Positions 19,788 to 27,320 of a DNA stretch of 64,000 nt are shown here, in pieces. The notes beneath the pieces are model-generated. The model worked only from the letters and a program-made list of their open reading frames with translations, did not search any database and was not told the origin of the DNA. Made by a program: the position numbers and the translations under genes. The stretch is from a virus. Within the stretch, counting starts at the first letter, position 1; each line of letters begins with the position of its first letter. Location of the stretch: IMG/VR virus record IMGVR_UViG_3300009081_000001, positions 23,060-87,059 of that record; one strand, given 5' to 3'.

Positions 19788-20059
19788 GCGAGGTAATTTG
19801 CACTTACTGTATCTACCGCACGGATCCCCTGTACTGCTACAAATACCTTGAGCCTTTGTATCCTACGGCCAGGGAGCTTTGTGCCAAGTTTGCCCCTGCC
19901 CCCCGCTGTCCTGTATGCGGGAAAGTGGCAACAGAGCACCCCGGTCGGCATCGTGACTGGTGTGAGGCCAGGGTATGCAAGAATTGCTATCGCATCCTTG
20001 GCTGTAAGAGATGTGCCAACTCAAGCCTCAAATGCCTGTTCTGTGGAGGTAAAGAATGA
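19784..20059 (+). CDS. Multi-zinc-ribbon protein (91 aa)
   Basis: About eleven cysteines in 91 residues: CTYC, CPVCGK, CKNCYR, GCKRC, CLFCGG plus a histidine-rich middle (TEHPGRHRDWC). Enough ligands for two or three zinc ions. Coupled by 4-bp overlaps on both sides. Function unknown. Confidence 0.6.
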   Translation: MSEVICTYCIYRTDPLYCYKYLEPLYPTARELCAKFAPAPRCPVCGKVATEHPGRHRDWCEARVCKNCYRILGCKRCANSSLKCLFCGGKE

Positions 20060-20268
20060 ACCAAGCCCAACGGATAGCGAATGAGATATACCGTGAGGCC
20101 ATGCGCTTTACCATCTGTGCCCTGTGTGGCAGGATATGCCTGTATACCGTGACCATCAACAATAAGATGGTCTGTGAGTGGTGTGCTGATGCAGCATGGC
20201 AAGAAGTGGCAGAGGACAGGCGTGAGCTTGAGGATCAGCGCCGGGCAGCGCAGAGGGGGATACTGTGA
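20056..20268 (+). CDS. Zinc-knuckle protein (70 aa)
   Basis: A helix (NQAQRIANEIYREAMRF), then CALCGR and CEWCAD knuckles about 18 residues apart, then an arginine/glutamate-rich helix. 4-bp overlap with the next gene, which uses GTG. Confidence 0.6.
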   Translation: MNQAQRIANEIYREAMRFTICALCGRICLYTVTINNKMVCEWCADAAWQEVAEDRRELEDQRRAAQRGIL

Positions 20269-20822
20269 AGATTCACGAGCTTGTGGAGTGCAGTATCACG
20301 GAGGATGAGCTACTTCGTGCTGCACTAGCAGACCTTGATGAATCTACCAAGGGGTGGAAGACAAGGAAGTACAGAGAAGAACACCCCGAGGAAGTGGCGC
20401 TAGATGCAGTCTTCCGTGGGTGGTGTGCGGTGCGTGATACCTACCTGGAAGAGTTGACGTTTGCCCTTTGGGAGCACTATGAGGATAGGGACAGACTCGC
20501 CCGCCATGCAGAAGCTATCTTTACTACTGCTGCCAAGCGGTATGATGCTGCACCCCTAATCGGTTCAGAGGGCGTGTACTGCAACTTTGACTGTAAGCAC
20601 TGCCCCCAGGAAGATAGCTGTGATCGAGAGTATGTGAGGGATGATCTAGCGTGGACCGCCGCTGGTACGATTGCTATGGTGCTGTTCCTATGGCAAGAGG
20701 CGAAAGGAATCCTGCCTTTTCCAGATGAGCCAAGCGACGAGACAGTATTGACCTATTACCGCCTGCACCCCAACCTGCAATCAGTGGGGGATATGTACGT
20801 GGCACAACCGTCACTCTTTTGA
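20265..20822 (+). CDS. Hypothetical protein with cysteine cluster (185 aa), GTG start
   Basis: Starts KIHELVECSITEDELLRAAL. Mostly helical; a CNFDCKHCPQEDSC cluster near residue 107 could hold an Fe-S cluster or zinc. Not recognised. Last gene of a run coupled by overlaps from 19270; followed after 30 bp by a palindrome copy. Confidence 0.6.
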   Translation: MKIHELVECSITEDELLRAALADLDESTKGWKTRKYREEHPEEVALDAVFRGWCAVRDTYLEELTFALWEHYEDRDRLARHAEAIFTTAAKRYDAAPLIGSEGVYCNFDCKHCPQEDSCDREYVRDDLAWTAAGTIAMVLFLWQEAKGILPFPDEPSDETVLTYYRLHPNLQSVGDMYVAQPSLF

Positions 20823-20855
20823 GGTTTTAGACTATGGCACAAATTTTGCAAGTCG

Positions 20856-20870
20856 ATTTCCGACGGAAAT
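20856..20870. repeat. 15-bp palindrome, copy 18
   Basis: Perfect, intergenic, 11 bp before the 20882 start. Confidence 0.95.
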
Positions 20871-20881
20871 AGGAGGACAGA

Positions 20882-21253
20882 ATGAAACCGAAAGAGGCAC
20901 ACAAGCTACTGAATGAGTACTTTGCAGACCAGACGGCGTATGATCCAGAGATTGGCGAGGCACTTGATACGCTTTACCGCGCTGCCCTGGTGGTGAAACT
21001 GTTGGACAAGTGGATGGAGCATGGAGAAGATATTGCCCTATCCAAAGACGCCGAGGGGTATTGGGGCCAGATATGGCATGGTGGTATCGAGATGGGCGTA
21101 GAGTTTGCCAGTGGGGCTGCAAGTAGCCTTGAGGGTATCATGGCGCTGCTGGATGATATGGCTACTCGCTATCTACGGCATGAATGGAAGCCGCCCAAAG
21201 AGGATAGCCACCTTGAGTCTGCCTATGAAGACCGGACCTACTTTGAAGACTAG
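20882..21253 (+). CDS. Hypothetical helical protein (123 aa)
   Basis: Ribosome site AGGAGGACAG lies directly after a palindrome copy (20856-20870). MKPKEAHKLLNEYFADQ...; all-helical with an acidic tail. No family recognised. Confidence 0.6.
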   Translation: MKPKEAHKLLNEYFADQTAYDPEIGEALDTLYRAALVVKLLDKWMEHGEDIALSKDAEGYWGQIWHGGIEMGVEFASGAASSLEGIMALLDDMATRYLRHEWKPPKEDSHLESAYEDRTYFED

Positions 21254-21491
21254 TCAGCCACGCCTAGATAGAGGGGTAACGTACTGGCAAGCTTGGGACT
21301 CATTCTACAGGATGCTAGGCGAGGCAGAAAACCCCGCCTATGTGCTGCAGGGAGGCCCAGGCTTTGGCATTAGGGCTGCTGTGTTTGCCAGTAGGTTTGT
21401 CAAACCAGCAGAGGACCAGGGGCTTTATACCGCTATCTACAACATCGTGTACAACTTCTTCACTGATGGACCAAGCAAGAGGGAGGGATGA
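21225..21491 (+). CDS. Hypothetical protein (88 aa), start uncertain
   Basis: The frame is open further upstream, but the ATG at 21225 or TTG at 21243 is the sensible start. YWQAWDSFYRMLGEAEN and LYTAIYNIVYNFFTDGP suggest helices with aromatic faces. It ends with AGGGAGGGATGA, the ribosome site of the next gene. Confidence 0.5.
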   Translation: MKTGPTLKTSQPRLDRGVTYWQAWDSFYRMLGEAENPAYVLQGGPGFGIRAAVFASRFVKPAEDQGLYTAIYNIVYNFFTDGPSKREG

Positions 21492-21719
21492 ATGGATCTA
21501 TCCAAGCTGTTCATCGTGCGTCACTCTGTTACAGAGTATGTGTACACCGAGGAGCGTAAGCTGTTCGATGCACAGGGCAAGGGAGAGGGCTATCTACGTG
21601 AGTTCTCCTATCCCGTAACAGCGAGGTCGGGCAAGGAGTCTCAAGATTTGCTGGTGCGTGGCGTGGCAACCTGCACCGCCAGCTTTGGGTTCAATACCTG
21701 GATTGACTGGGGGGAATGA
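21492..21719 (+). CDS. Hypothetical protein (75 aa)
   Basis: MDLSKLFIVRHSVTEYVYTEER... Mixed alpha/beta. The RHS near the start recalls the RHG phosphatase motif, but the rest of that family is absent, so no call. Overlaps the next gene by 4 bp. Confidence 0.55.
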   Translation: MDLSKLFIVRHSVTEYVYTEERKLFDAQGKGEGYLREFSYPVTARSGKESQDLLVRGVATCTASFGFNTWIDWGE

Positions 21720-21910
21720 TGTATACCTACAAGGACTTTGCAACCGGGAAGATGCGGCGTACTAGGGGCGAGTTTGAGCAGTGGTCCGAACCCACTGGGC
21801 CACTCAAGGTCAGATACGCCATTTTCAAGAACCCCAAGGGCCGTGTCTGTGTTCCATCTTACTGCCTAACACCAGAAACTAAGGCAGCAATTCCGTCAGT
21901 ACCTAGGTAG
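21716..21910 (+). CDS. Hypothetical basic protein (64 aa)
   Basis: Starts MMYTYKDFATGKMRRTRGEF; basic, with two proline-containing segments at the end. Last gene before the promoter at 21927. A half-site CCGTCAG near its end is too poor to count as a palindrome copy. Confidence 0.5.
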   Translation: MMYTYKDFATGKMRRTRGEFEQWSEPTGPLKVRYAIFKNPKGRVCVPSYCLTPETKAAIPSVPR

Positions 21911-21926
21911 AACCTATGTTTGGGTA

Positions 21927-21955
21927 TTGACAACCGTTCAAAGGTATGATACAAT
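21927..21955 (+). promoter_or_regulatory. Rightward promoter with GTTCA motif
   Basis: TTGACA (21927-21932), 17 bp, TACAAT (21950-21955). Nearly the same spacer and downstream sequence as the promoter at 7775. Confidence 0.85.
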
Positions 21956-21963
21956 GGGCTGTA

Positions 21964-21972
21964 GTTCAGAAC
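21964..21972 (+). promoter_or_regulatory. GTTCAGAAC operator
   Basis: Eight bases past the -10 box, the same position as in the 7775 promoter. Confidence 0.6.
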
Positions 21973-21990
21973 GAGAGAAGGGAGAGCAAG

Positions 21991-22173
21991 ATGAAGTACT
22001 TGAGGGTAACAGTCAGGTTCGCAGACAATCCAGAGGCCAACTACAGTGAGGTACTGCCTGTGAGTGAGTTGGCCGAGAAGTACCCCGAAGCGTCGTCCAT
22101 CTTCTGCAATCCCGAGTTCGTTTCCATGCGCTACACTTTGGACCTGATGATCGTGGACATTCGGGAGGACTAG
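21991..22173 (+). CDS. Hypothetical protein (60 aa)
   Basis: ATG at 21991 after GAAGGGAGAGCAAG. MKYLRVTVRFADNPEANYSEVL...; a small ferredoxin-like or beta-sheet fold is plausible. First gene behind a promoter closely similar to that of the 7837 gene, but the proteins are unrelated. Confidence 0.6.
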   Translation: MKYLRVTVRFADNPEANYSEVLPVSELAEKYPEASSIFCNPEFVSMRYTLDLMIVDIRED

Positions 22174-22174
22174 C

Positions 22175-22354
22175 ATGGAAGGGTACAGGTGCCAAGCCCC
22201 TAACCAGGAAGTGGAGCAGATTGACGCCGAGATCGTAGCAAAGATGAAGTGTCGGCGCTGCAAGTCTCAAATGAGATACGAGCCGTGGACCAGGCCGGGT
22301 AGTTACGTGGCCTTGGCTGTTTGCCCTAACTGTGGGCGAGAAGTGGAGTTCTAA
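22175..22354 (+). CDS. Zinc-ribbon protein (59 aa)
   Basis: ATG at 22175 after GGGAGGACTAGC. MKCRRCKSQMRY and AVCPNCGREVEF form a clear CxxC...CxxC ribbon in the last 37 residues, like phage Com or transcription-factor ribbons. Overlaps the next ATG by one base. Confidence 0.6.
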   Translation: MEGYRCQAPNQEVEQIDAEIVAKMKCRRCKSQMRYEPWTRPGSYVALAVCPNCGREVEF

Positions 22355-22518
22355 TGAAACCCCTGCAGAACATCATCTTTGGTGATACCCTGAGTCGCAT
22401 CGTCGGCCCACTGTACATCAAGTGGAACAGCGCCTCATATCGGTACTACAGCCCCTTTCGCACGGAAAGCGGGAGGCATGGCAGCTTGCAAGTGTGGCGC
22501 ATTCAGGTATTTTGGTAG
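22354..22518 (+). CDS. Small basic protein (54 aa)
   Basis: ATG at 22354 shares its A with the upstream stop. MKPLQNIIFGDTLSRIVGPLY..., basic and aromatic, ending RIQVFW. Supported by position only; followed by a terminator-like hairpin. Confidence 0.45.
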   Translation: MKPLQNIIFGDTLSRIVGPLYIKWNSASYRYYSPFRTESGRHGSLQVWRIQVFW

Positions 22519-22524
22519 CAGCAT

Positions 22525-22559
22525 CGGGGCCGGGAGTCACCTTGAGATTTCCGGCCCTG
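22525..22559 (+). terminator. GGGCCGG-type hairpin
   Basis: GGGCCGG (22527-22533) pairs with CCGGCCC (22551-22557), a relative of the hairpins at 13096, 13206 and 44956; followed by TACAAATTTT. Confidence 0.55.
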
Positions 22560-22600
22560 GTACAAATTTTGGGACGGGATTTCAATAGGGGGATGATGGT

Positions 22601-22786
22601 ATGACATGGGAAGAGGCTACAAAATTGGCGGTGCATTGTCCTGACGCACTCCCGGCGACGTTGACTGTTGAATCAACGTCTGTACCCCGGCCTGACTTGG
22701 AATCAGTTTTGATGTGCAAAATCAAAGTGAGGCAGGGAAAAGAGCCAGATGGTTGTGACCAGGACCACTGCCCCCATTGGCACTAA
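22601..22786 (+). CDS. Hypothetical protein (61 aa)
   Basis: MTWEEATKLAVHCPDALPATLTVES..., ending in CDQDHCPHWH, a possible metal site. Ribosome site AGGGGGATGATGGT. Alone between a terminator-like hairpin and the next operon. Unknown. Confidence 0.5.
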   Translation: MTWEEATKLAVHCPDALPATLTVESTSVPRPDLESVLMCKIKVRQGKEPDGCDQDHCPHWH

Positions 22787-22818
22787 GCAACGTTTGTACT
22801 TAGAGAGGAAAAGAGACT

Positions 22819-23124
22819 ATGAAGCAAATGTGCGTGGCTAGGTTCGAGTTTGGCAGTCCATCGCTCACGCTTGTCGAGGTAGTCAAAGAGACGGAGAAGA
22901 CTATCGTTGTCGGCAAGACAGAGAAGGTGATAGGCTATCTCTATGTCGGAAGGCGGCTGCTCAAGGATCAATCCGTCTTTGAAACAGAGGTAGAGGCGTT
23001 AGCCTGGCTTGTAGATCGGGCTGATGCCCACCGCTTACAGAGAGAGAAGGATTATAAGGCGGCTGCACAGCAATACCTAGACCTGCGGTTTCTGTTGGCT
23101 ACCAAAAGAGAGGAACAGGCATGA
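22819..23124 (+). CDS. Hypothetical protein (101 aa)
   Basis: Ribosome site AGAGGAAAAGAGACT. Beta-rich first half (LTLVEVVKETEKTIVVGKTEKVIGYLYVG), helical second half. Overlaps the next gene by 4 bp. Confidence 0.6.
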   Translation: MKQMCVARFEFGSPSLTLVEVVKETEKTIVVGKTEKVIGYLYVGRRLLKDQSVFETEVEALAWLVDRADAHRLQREKDYKAAAQQYLDLRFLLATKREEQA

Positions 23125-23414
23125 ATACTATCGTTAGGCTGGAAGATGTTGACTTGTTGTGGGCGTTGGCTGACTATCGTGTGACGGTCAACGATAAGCA
23201 TGGCCCTCTGTCACTGGATGCGTTCAGCGCATTCATCGCGGAGCAGCATGAGCTTGAGGTAGGACCGTCCAAGGCTACTCTCTCTAACAGGCTGAATGGC
23301 CTCATCAAAGAGGGATACCTGTCGGCGCTGCGAGATGAGGGCAATGGGCTCTTGACCTTTACGCTGGACCTTACCGATGAGGGTAGAAAGGTGCTGGAGA
23401 ATGGCAGCGATTGA
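23121..23414 (+). CDS. Winged-helix protein (97 aa)
   Basis: SKATLSNRLNGLIKEGYLSALRDEG followed by LLTFTLDLTDEGRKVLE is the recognition helix, wing and terminal helix of a MarR/PadR-like winged helix. Probably DNA-binding; target unknown. It overlaps the resolvase gene by 14 bp and may regulate it or the operon. Confidence 0.65.
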   Translation: MNTIVRLEDVDLLWALADYRVTVNDKHGPLSLDAFSAFIAEQHELEVGPSKATLSNRLNGLIKEGYLSALRDEGNGLLTFTLDLTDEGRKVLENGSD

Positions 23415-24108
23415 CCTGTTTAGTCCACCAGACCTTGAAGAACTGGAAGCCCTGCATGGTCCCTTGCATCTGGTGCAGAGTCGGCAGCTTACCGAACAGG
23501 AGCAAGAGCAAGCCAGAACAAGGGAACCAAAGCGCAAGCACCTGGAAACCAAGCGCAAGAGCGAGGCCATTGTCAAGAGGCAGTGGGCCAGATGGGGAGC
23601 AAATCTTGCCAAGGCGCGGGACGACCTTATCACCCTCAAGACCGGGCAGCAGGTGCGTGTCTCAAAGGACGTGGATTTCGTGGGTGATATCCCCCTGCGT
23701 CTGAATGGGCACGTCTCGACCTATCCCTTGAAGGTGGAGAGCAAGGGTATCACCCTTGACGCCAAAGGCAGGGGCTCTTTCCCCCTGTCTAACCTGTCTG
23801 ACAAGGAGCGTCGGTATCTAAGTAACCATCGTGCAGGGGGTGGGCTGGCCGTGGTGCATCTGTGCTGGTGGCAAGCAGGGGAGTGTGTAGCCTGTCACGT
23901 TGTCAACTGGAAGCAGTGGGAGCGGTTGGAGGCGGGGCTATCGGCCCTGAGTGATGGGAAGTTTGGGGGTAAGAGCCTGCGGTATCACGCTGACTTGATG
24001 TTGCTGGTAGGGTGTGCCGTGGTGAAGGTGCATAGCCGGTGGGAGTTGGAAGCTGACCATTGGCTGCGTCCCATGCTTGCTAACGGGCAAGCGCCGATGC
24101 TGTTTTGA
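23401..24108 (+). CDS. RecU-like Holliday junction resolvase (PD-(D/E)xK nuclease)
   Basis: 235 residues from the ATG at 23401. The nuclease core reads KDVDFVGDIPL (D92), then KVESKG (E113, K115), then GRGSFPLSNLSDKERRYL and GGGLAVVHLCWW, which follows the order seen in RecU: acidic residue, ExK, SFPLxN with a helix, then a strand. RecU cleaves four-way junctions in recombination and repair. An extra N-terminal basic helical region (residues 20-75, rich in K, R, Q and E) may contact DNA. The downstream palindrome (24108) overlaps its stop. Confidence 0.75.
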   Translation: MAAIDLFSPPDLEELEALHGPLHLVQSRQLTEQEQEQARTREPKRKHLETKRKSEAIVKRQWARWGANLAKARDDLITLKTGQQVRVSKDVDFVGDIPLRLNGHVSTYPLKVESKGITLDAKGRGSFPLSNLSDKERRYLSNHRAGGGLAVVHLCWWQAGECVACHVVNWKQWERLEAGLSALSDGKFGGKSLRYHADLMLLVGCAVVKVHSRWELEADHWLRPMLANGQAPMLF

Positions 24109-24122
24109 TTTCCGTCGGAAAT
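24108..24122. repeat. 15-bp palindrome, copy 19
   Basis: Perfect; its first base is the last base of the RecU-like stop codon; 14 bp before the 24137 start. Confidence 0.95.
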
Positions 24123-24136
24123 AGAGAGGGCTAGAC

Positions 24137-24337
24137 ATGGACTATTACATTCGGTTTCTCAAGTCAACCTTTGGCAACGTGCAAGGTGACATCGTGCAAC
24201 TGGATACCGTAGACGGACAGGATAACGTGTACTACTACGATTCCTTTGACCGCTACTGCTACCTTACACCCGAGGAAGAAGGTACGGTATGGGAATGGGC
24301 AACAGAGGAAGACTATCGTGCCCAGGAAGAGGAATAG
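24137..24337 (+). CDS. Hypothetical acidic protein (66 aa)
   Basis: MDYYIRFLKSTFGNVQGDIV...; tyrosine-rich, ending EEDYRAQEEE. Starts 15 bp after a palindrome copy with AGAGAGGGCTAGAC. No family recognised. Confidence 0.55.
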   Translation: MDYYIRFLKSTFGNVQGDIVQLDTVDGQDNVYYYDSFDRYCYLTPEEEGTVWEWATEEDYRAQEEE

Positions 24338-24347
24338 GGAGGGCTAG

Positions 24348-24632
24348 ATGTTCTGTGACAAGTGCGACAACAAGGCGACTGTTCACCTATGCGAAGGGTG
24401 CGCGGCAGAGCTTGAAGAGACTCTAGAAAGTGACGAGCAGACCATTGATGAGTTAGGGAAAGAACTGGAACAGCTACGAGCTACGTTGAAGAGTATCCGC
24501 AAGCTGTCAGGTGAAATCTACCAGTGGGTGAAGAGTGGAGAGGCAGTTAAGACCGATGTTCGTCTCCTGATTCAGACGAACGCGAGGATCATCAATGAGG
24601 ATGCCCACCAGGCCCTTATAGGGGAGGACTAA
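24348..24632 (+). CDS. Zinc-knuckle plus coiled-coil protein (94 aa)
   Basis: MFCDKCDNKATVHLCEGC is a CxxC...CxxC ribbon, followed by about 45 residues of heptad-like coiled coil (ELEETLESDEQTIDELGKEL). Ribosome site AGGGAGGGCTAG. Stop and next start share a base. Confidence 0.6.
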   Translation: MFCDKCDNKATVHLCEGCAAELEETLESDEQTIDELGKELEQLRATLKSIRKLSGEIYQWVKSGEAVKTDVRLLIQTNARIINEDAHQALIGED

Positions 24633-24877
24633 TGGATCCTGAACGAATGGCGATTGTAGCAGCAACATTGTCAATCCGTAGACTCACCGATGAGGAGTTG
24701 GCGGCTATGAATATTGCCGTGCAACTTGATATGGACCCCCGCGAAGTCACTGGCTATGACAAGGTATCGGGCTGCTTTACTTGTCTTACTACTAAGGGCT
24801 ATAGCCCTGCACACGATCTGGTGAAGCAAGCCTTTGCCGAGGAAGCGGGGCGGCGTTTCTATAAGGAGGGAGCATGA
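24632..24877 (+). CDS. Hypothetical protein (81 aa)
   Basis: Helical start (MDPERMAIVAATLSIRRLTDEEL), then CFTCLTT. No family recognised. Overlaps the next gene by 4 bp. Confidence 0.55.
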   Translation: MDPERMAIVAATLSIRRLTDEELAAMNIAVQLDMDPREVTGYDKVSGCFTCLTTKGYSPAHDLVKQAFAEEAGRRFYKEGA

Positions 24878-26040
24878 CACCAAGGGAAGAACTGCAAGCC
24901 CTGGCAGTTGTAGATGATGGCCTTGATAGCCTACTGGTTCCCGATCCAGAGGTAGGGCTACCCGCTACAGCAGACAGGGCCGCGCTTACCGTGGACTGGA
25001 TAGGATTCAGGGACTTGTGTACACAGAGCCCAGGTATCCTTGACGGTTTGCCCAAGCCCAAGGAACACGAGCTTGCACACGTCTACATCAAGCGCATCTG
25101 GCCCTTGCTTGAGGCAGACGAACGGGGTACTGCCCTGGAGATGGGGCTGCAGAAGATGGTCACGATGGGCCGCATAAGTGAGGTTGGGGTACAGCTACGC
25201 ATCTGGCGGGCCTACGTCTCCGGTGACTGGCAGGGGAGCCCCGAGTGCTGTGATACGTTCCGAGAGTGGGTGCATCACGTCTTGACTGACACCCTGGAGG
25301 CCAGCACCACTGAGGCTACTCACCTGGCTAACGTGGTCGAGGCTGTGGCGTGGCTGGCCAAGAATGACTACTCCTGGTTGCCGAAAGACGATGAGGATAA
25401 CCCTGCACTTGAGCAATGCTTTACCCGTCCTCTCTATCGTCGCTATCGTGCCGTAGCAGCAAAGATTCTGGACAGAGCCAAGATTTTGGGAGAGGTTGAG
25501 GCTCGCCTGATAGAGAAGCAGAGGGAGAAGCAAGAGGTTGAGGTCAAAGACCTACAGGCAGCGGTGAATGACATCGAGCAAGAGATCACGGAGCTTGTTG
25601 AACATGCCTCTGATATTGAGGGGTACAACACCACCGACCTGGATAGAGAGGGTAGGACCAGACCGTTAAGGTTGCCCCCTATCGAGGCACGGAAGGACAA
25701 AAGGGATCCTATCACCGGGCGCACGACAATCACGATGGAGGTTAGCCTGGCACAGGAGATTGTGTTACAGCAAAAGGGACGGGGCTGGCTGGACCTACTG
25801 CTTGAGGGAGAACAGTATGATAGAGCCAAGTGGGACTATGTAGAATACCGCAAGATAGGTACTGACGGTTGGGAGCGACGCATCTTGCCAGAAGATAAGA
25901 TTTGGTGCGATGACGATTGGGAACCGTGGGCCGGGAGTCCCGTCGGAGCACTTGACACGTTGGCATATATCACCAAAGAGATGACCGTGTTGCACTACTA
26001 TGTGCAGAAGGAGGACAAGGATGCTGGACAGGTGGAATGA
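24874..26040 (+). CDS. Large hypothetical protein with central coiled coil (388 aa)
   Basis: Not recognised. Residues 1-205 are helical with several tryptophans; residues 210-250 (LIEKQREKQEVEVKDLQAAV and onward) look like a coiled coil; residues 280-388 are mixed, with WERRILPEDKIWCDDDWEPW. No Walker, nuclease or DNA-binding motif seen by eye. It begins the long operon stretch before the replication genes and overlaps both neighbours, so it is certainly translated. A replication accessory or regulatory scaffold is possible. Confidence 0.6.
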   Translation: MTPREELQALAVVDDGLDSLLVPDPEVGLPATADRAALTVDWIGFRDLCTQSPGILDGLPKPKEHELAHVYIKRIWPLLEADERGTALEMGLQKMVTMGRISEVGVQLRIWRAYVSGDWQGSPECCDTFREWVHHVLTDTLEASTTEATHLANVVEAVAWLAKNDYSWLPKDDEDNPALEQCFTRPLYRRYRAVAAKILDRAKILGEVEARLIEKQREKQEVEVKDLQAAVNDIEQEITELVEHASDIEGYNTTDLDREGRTRPLRLPPIEARKDKRDPITGRTTITMEVSLAQEIVLQQKGRGWLDLLLEGEQYDRAKWDYVEYRKIGTDGWERRILPEDKIWCDDDWEPWAGSPVGALDTLAYITKEMTVLHYYVQKEDKDAGQVE

Positions 26041-26215
26041 CCTGATAGACAGGGCCAAGCCCCTTGTGCTGGAGAGCCCGCGTCTCTTCGACAACCTTGC
26101 CGATGCTGCCCAAGACCTACACGACTATCCCTTTCACCACAAGCGTATCCTTGACGACCTGGAGCGTGTCATTCAGTCCTATGAGGAGGATGGGCCAGAT
26201 GAAGAAGAAGATTAG
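26021..26215 (+). CDS. Acidic helical protein (64 aa)
   Basis: ATG at 26021 inside the end of the previous gene, with GAAGGAGGACAAGG upstream. MLDRWNDLIDRAKPLVLESP..., ending EEDGPDEEED. No family. Overlaps the next gene by 17 bp. Confidence 0.55.
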   Translation: MLDRWNDLIDRAKPLVLESPRLFDNLADAAQDLHDYPFHHKRILDDLERVIQSYEEDGPDEEED

Positions 26216-26348
26216 GGACAGGATTCTCGACGCCTGGGTGTGGGACCAGTGTGGCAAGTGTGGCCGTGCGTTCCCGGCCAGTGAGAAGAGGCTGGATAAC
26301 AGGGGCTTGTGTCCCGACTGTGCGCGTATTGAGCGTTCAGGTTTGTGA
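26199..26348 (+). CDS. Small zinc ribbon (49 aa)
   Basis: Found by hand in frame with a longer spurious ORF. ATG at 26199 after GAGGAGGATGGGCCAG. Basic N-terminus (MKKKIRDRILD), then QCGKCGRAFPASEKRLDNRG and CPDCA, a full ribbon. Last gene before the promoter at 26353. Confidence 0.55.
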   Translation: MKKKIRDRILDAWVWDQCGKCGRAFPASEKRLDNRGLCPDCARIERSGL

Positions 26349-26352
26349 GCAC

Positions 26353-26381
26353 TTGACACGTATCCTGATCTATGGTATGAT
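26353..26381 (+). promoter_or_regulatory. Rightward promoter
   Basis: TTGACA (26353-26358), 17 bp, TATGAT (26376-26381). The spacer has CCTGATC rather than CTGAAC, so it may escape the common operator. Confidence 0.75.
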
Positions 26382-26481
26382 GTGCTCTGACGATGAACGT
26401 CTAGACAACTGATAATCGGCAGGCATCAAGCTCTGGCGGGGGTAAGATGCAAGAGAAAGCCGCTATCGAAGTACACACACA

Positions 26482-26567
26482 GGCCCACTATTTCGGGTCT
26501 TTCTGGTTATTCCCTCGTGTACTGGGGAGCCGCCAAAAAGACCAAGAAAGATCCGAAATAGTGGGTC
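26482..26567 (+). ncRNA. Long stem-loop in the 26353 transcript leader
   Basis: GCCCACTATTTCGG (starting at 26483) pairs with CCGAAATAGTGGG and onward (3' arm 26539-26567); with the adjacent TCTTTC/GAAAGA and TGGT/ACCA pairs the stem is about 26 bp with one bulge, closed by a loop with an inner CCC/GGG pair. It begins about 95 nt after the expected transcript start and ends 24 nt before the next gene. A leader control element, RNase III site or small RNA are all possible; a frame through it (26447) has no support. Confidence 0.55.
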
Positions 26568-26590
26568 ATTGTATTATAAGGAGGAAGCGA

Positions 26591-26683
26591 ATGTATAAGT
26601 GGTGGTGGTACAAGCCTTTCATTATCTTTCTGGTGCTGGCCCTGGCCGTAGCGGTAGGGCTGTGCATTGGGGGGTACTGGTAG
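26591..26683 (+). CDS. Tiny membrane protein (30 aa)
   Basis: ATG at 26591 after AAGGAGGAAGCGA, an excellent site. MYKWWWYKP is followed by a 20-residue hydrophobic run ending GGYW. The longer frame starting at 26447 runs through the hairpin and is less likely. Function unknown. Confidence 0.55.
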   Translation: MYKWWWYKPFIIFLVLALAVAVGLCIGGYW

Positions 26684-26695
26684 GAGGAGGGGAGC

Positions 26696-26929
26696 ATGAA
26701 GAAACTAGGCAAGAGAGTAAAGCTAAGTGAGGCACAGGTAAGGGCGCTCACATACCTTTCCAAGCACGAGGGCTGGACATACGGTACGCCCGTTACACAA
26801 CGGTGCCTGAATGCCCTGCATATTCGTGGCCTGGTTGGAGTGGCCTTCGATAAGGAAACAGGATGGGTTGAGAGGATAACAGACGCTGGCAGGGAGGCGC
26901 TAGCACACTGGCAGGAGAAGAGGGAATGA
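26696..26929 (+). CDS. Winged-helix-like protein (77 aa)
   Basis: LSEAQVRALTYLSKHEGW, then TQRCLNALHIRGLV and ERITDAGREAL: the helix, recognition helix and final ITDxGREAL element typical of MarR-like or phage winged-helix proteins. Basic N-terminus. Ribosome site AGGAGGGGAGC. Overlaps the next gene by 4 bp. Confidence 0.6.
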   Translation: MKKLGKRVKLSEAQVRALTYLSKHEGWTYGTPVTQRCLNALHIRGLVGVAFDKETGWVERITDAGREALAHWQEKRE

Positions 26930-27126
26930 TAGTCACACGACTGATAAGGCAACTGTTGGCTGCGGTCTATGCGACATCAGCTCTCCTAACTGTAGGCTCT
27001 GCCATCTTTTGGGGAGGGCTCGACGGTGTATCATCAGACCGCTTGATAATGGGCGGGGTAGTGCTTGCACTTCTGGCAGTAGCACAGGAGATCGCTTGCA
27101 TTTCCGACGGAAATAGGGGAGGGTGA
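26926..27126 (+). CDS. Membrane protein with two helices (66 aa)
   Basis: Two hydrophobic segments (about residues 8-29 and 40-58); the palindrome at 27100-27114 makes the C-terminal ISDGNRGG, so the tail is dictated by the DNA site. Coupled to both neighbours. Function unknown. Confidence 0.6.
   Translation: MIVTRLIRQLLAAVYATSALLTVGSAIFWGGLDGVSSDRLIMGGVVLALLAVAQEIACISDGNRGG
27100..27114. repeat. 15-bp palindrome, copy 20
   Basis: Perfect, in the end of the 26926 gene (ISDGN), 14 bp before the 27129 start. Confidence 0.95.
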
Positions 27127-27128
27127 GC

Positions 27129-27320
27129 ATGAGAACAGAGGGAGAGATCAGGAAAGAGTTGATGGAGATAGACTATCTGCTGCAATTCTACACCAAGCAC
27201 AAGCCGGAGATAGTCACAAGCATAGATGCCAGCATAACCATCGGCACTACTGCTGCACTGGCAATCCAGAAAGCTACCATGCAGTGGGTGCTTGGCATGG
27301 ACAAGGAGGAGGGGGCATGA
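27129..27320 (+). CDS. Hypothetical helical protein (63 aa)
   Basis: ATG at 27129 after GGGGAGGGTGAGC, 14 bp past the palindrome. RTEGEIRKELMEIDYLLQFY..., helical. Overlaps the next gene by 4 bp. Unknown. Confidence 0.55.
   Translation: MRTEGEIRKELMEIDYLLQFYTKHKPEIVTSIDASITIGTTAALAIQKATMQWVLGMDKEEGA

Noticed and set aside
21492-21719. Histidine phosphatase (RHG motif)
   Set aside because: Only a single RHS tripeptide matches; the other catalytic residues are missing.
24874-26040. ParB-like reader of the palindrome
   Set aside because: The 388-residue protein is in a suggestive place but lacks visible ParB motifs (no GERRxRA box).
26447-26590. N-terminal extension of the 26591 membrane gene through the long hairpin
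   Set aside because: The strong AAGGAGGAAGCGA site right before the ATG at 26591 and the 26-bp stem upstream make the short form far more likely.
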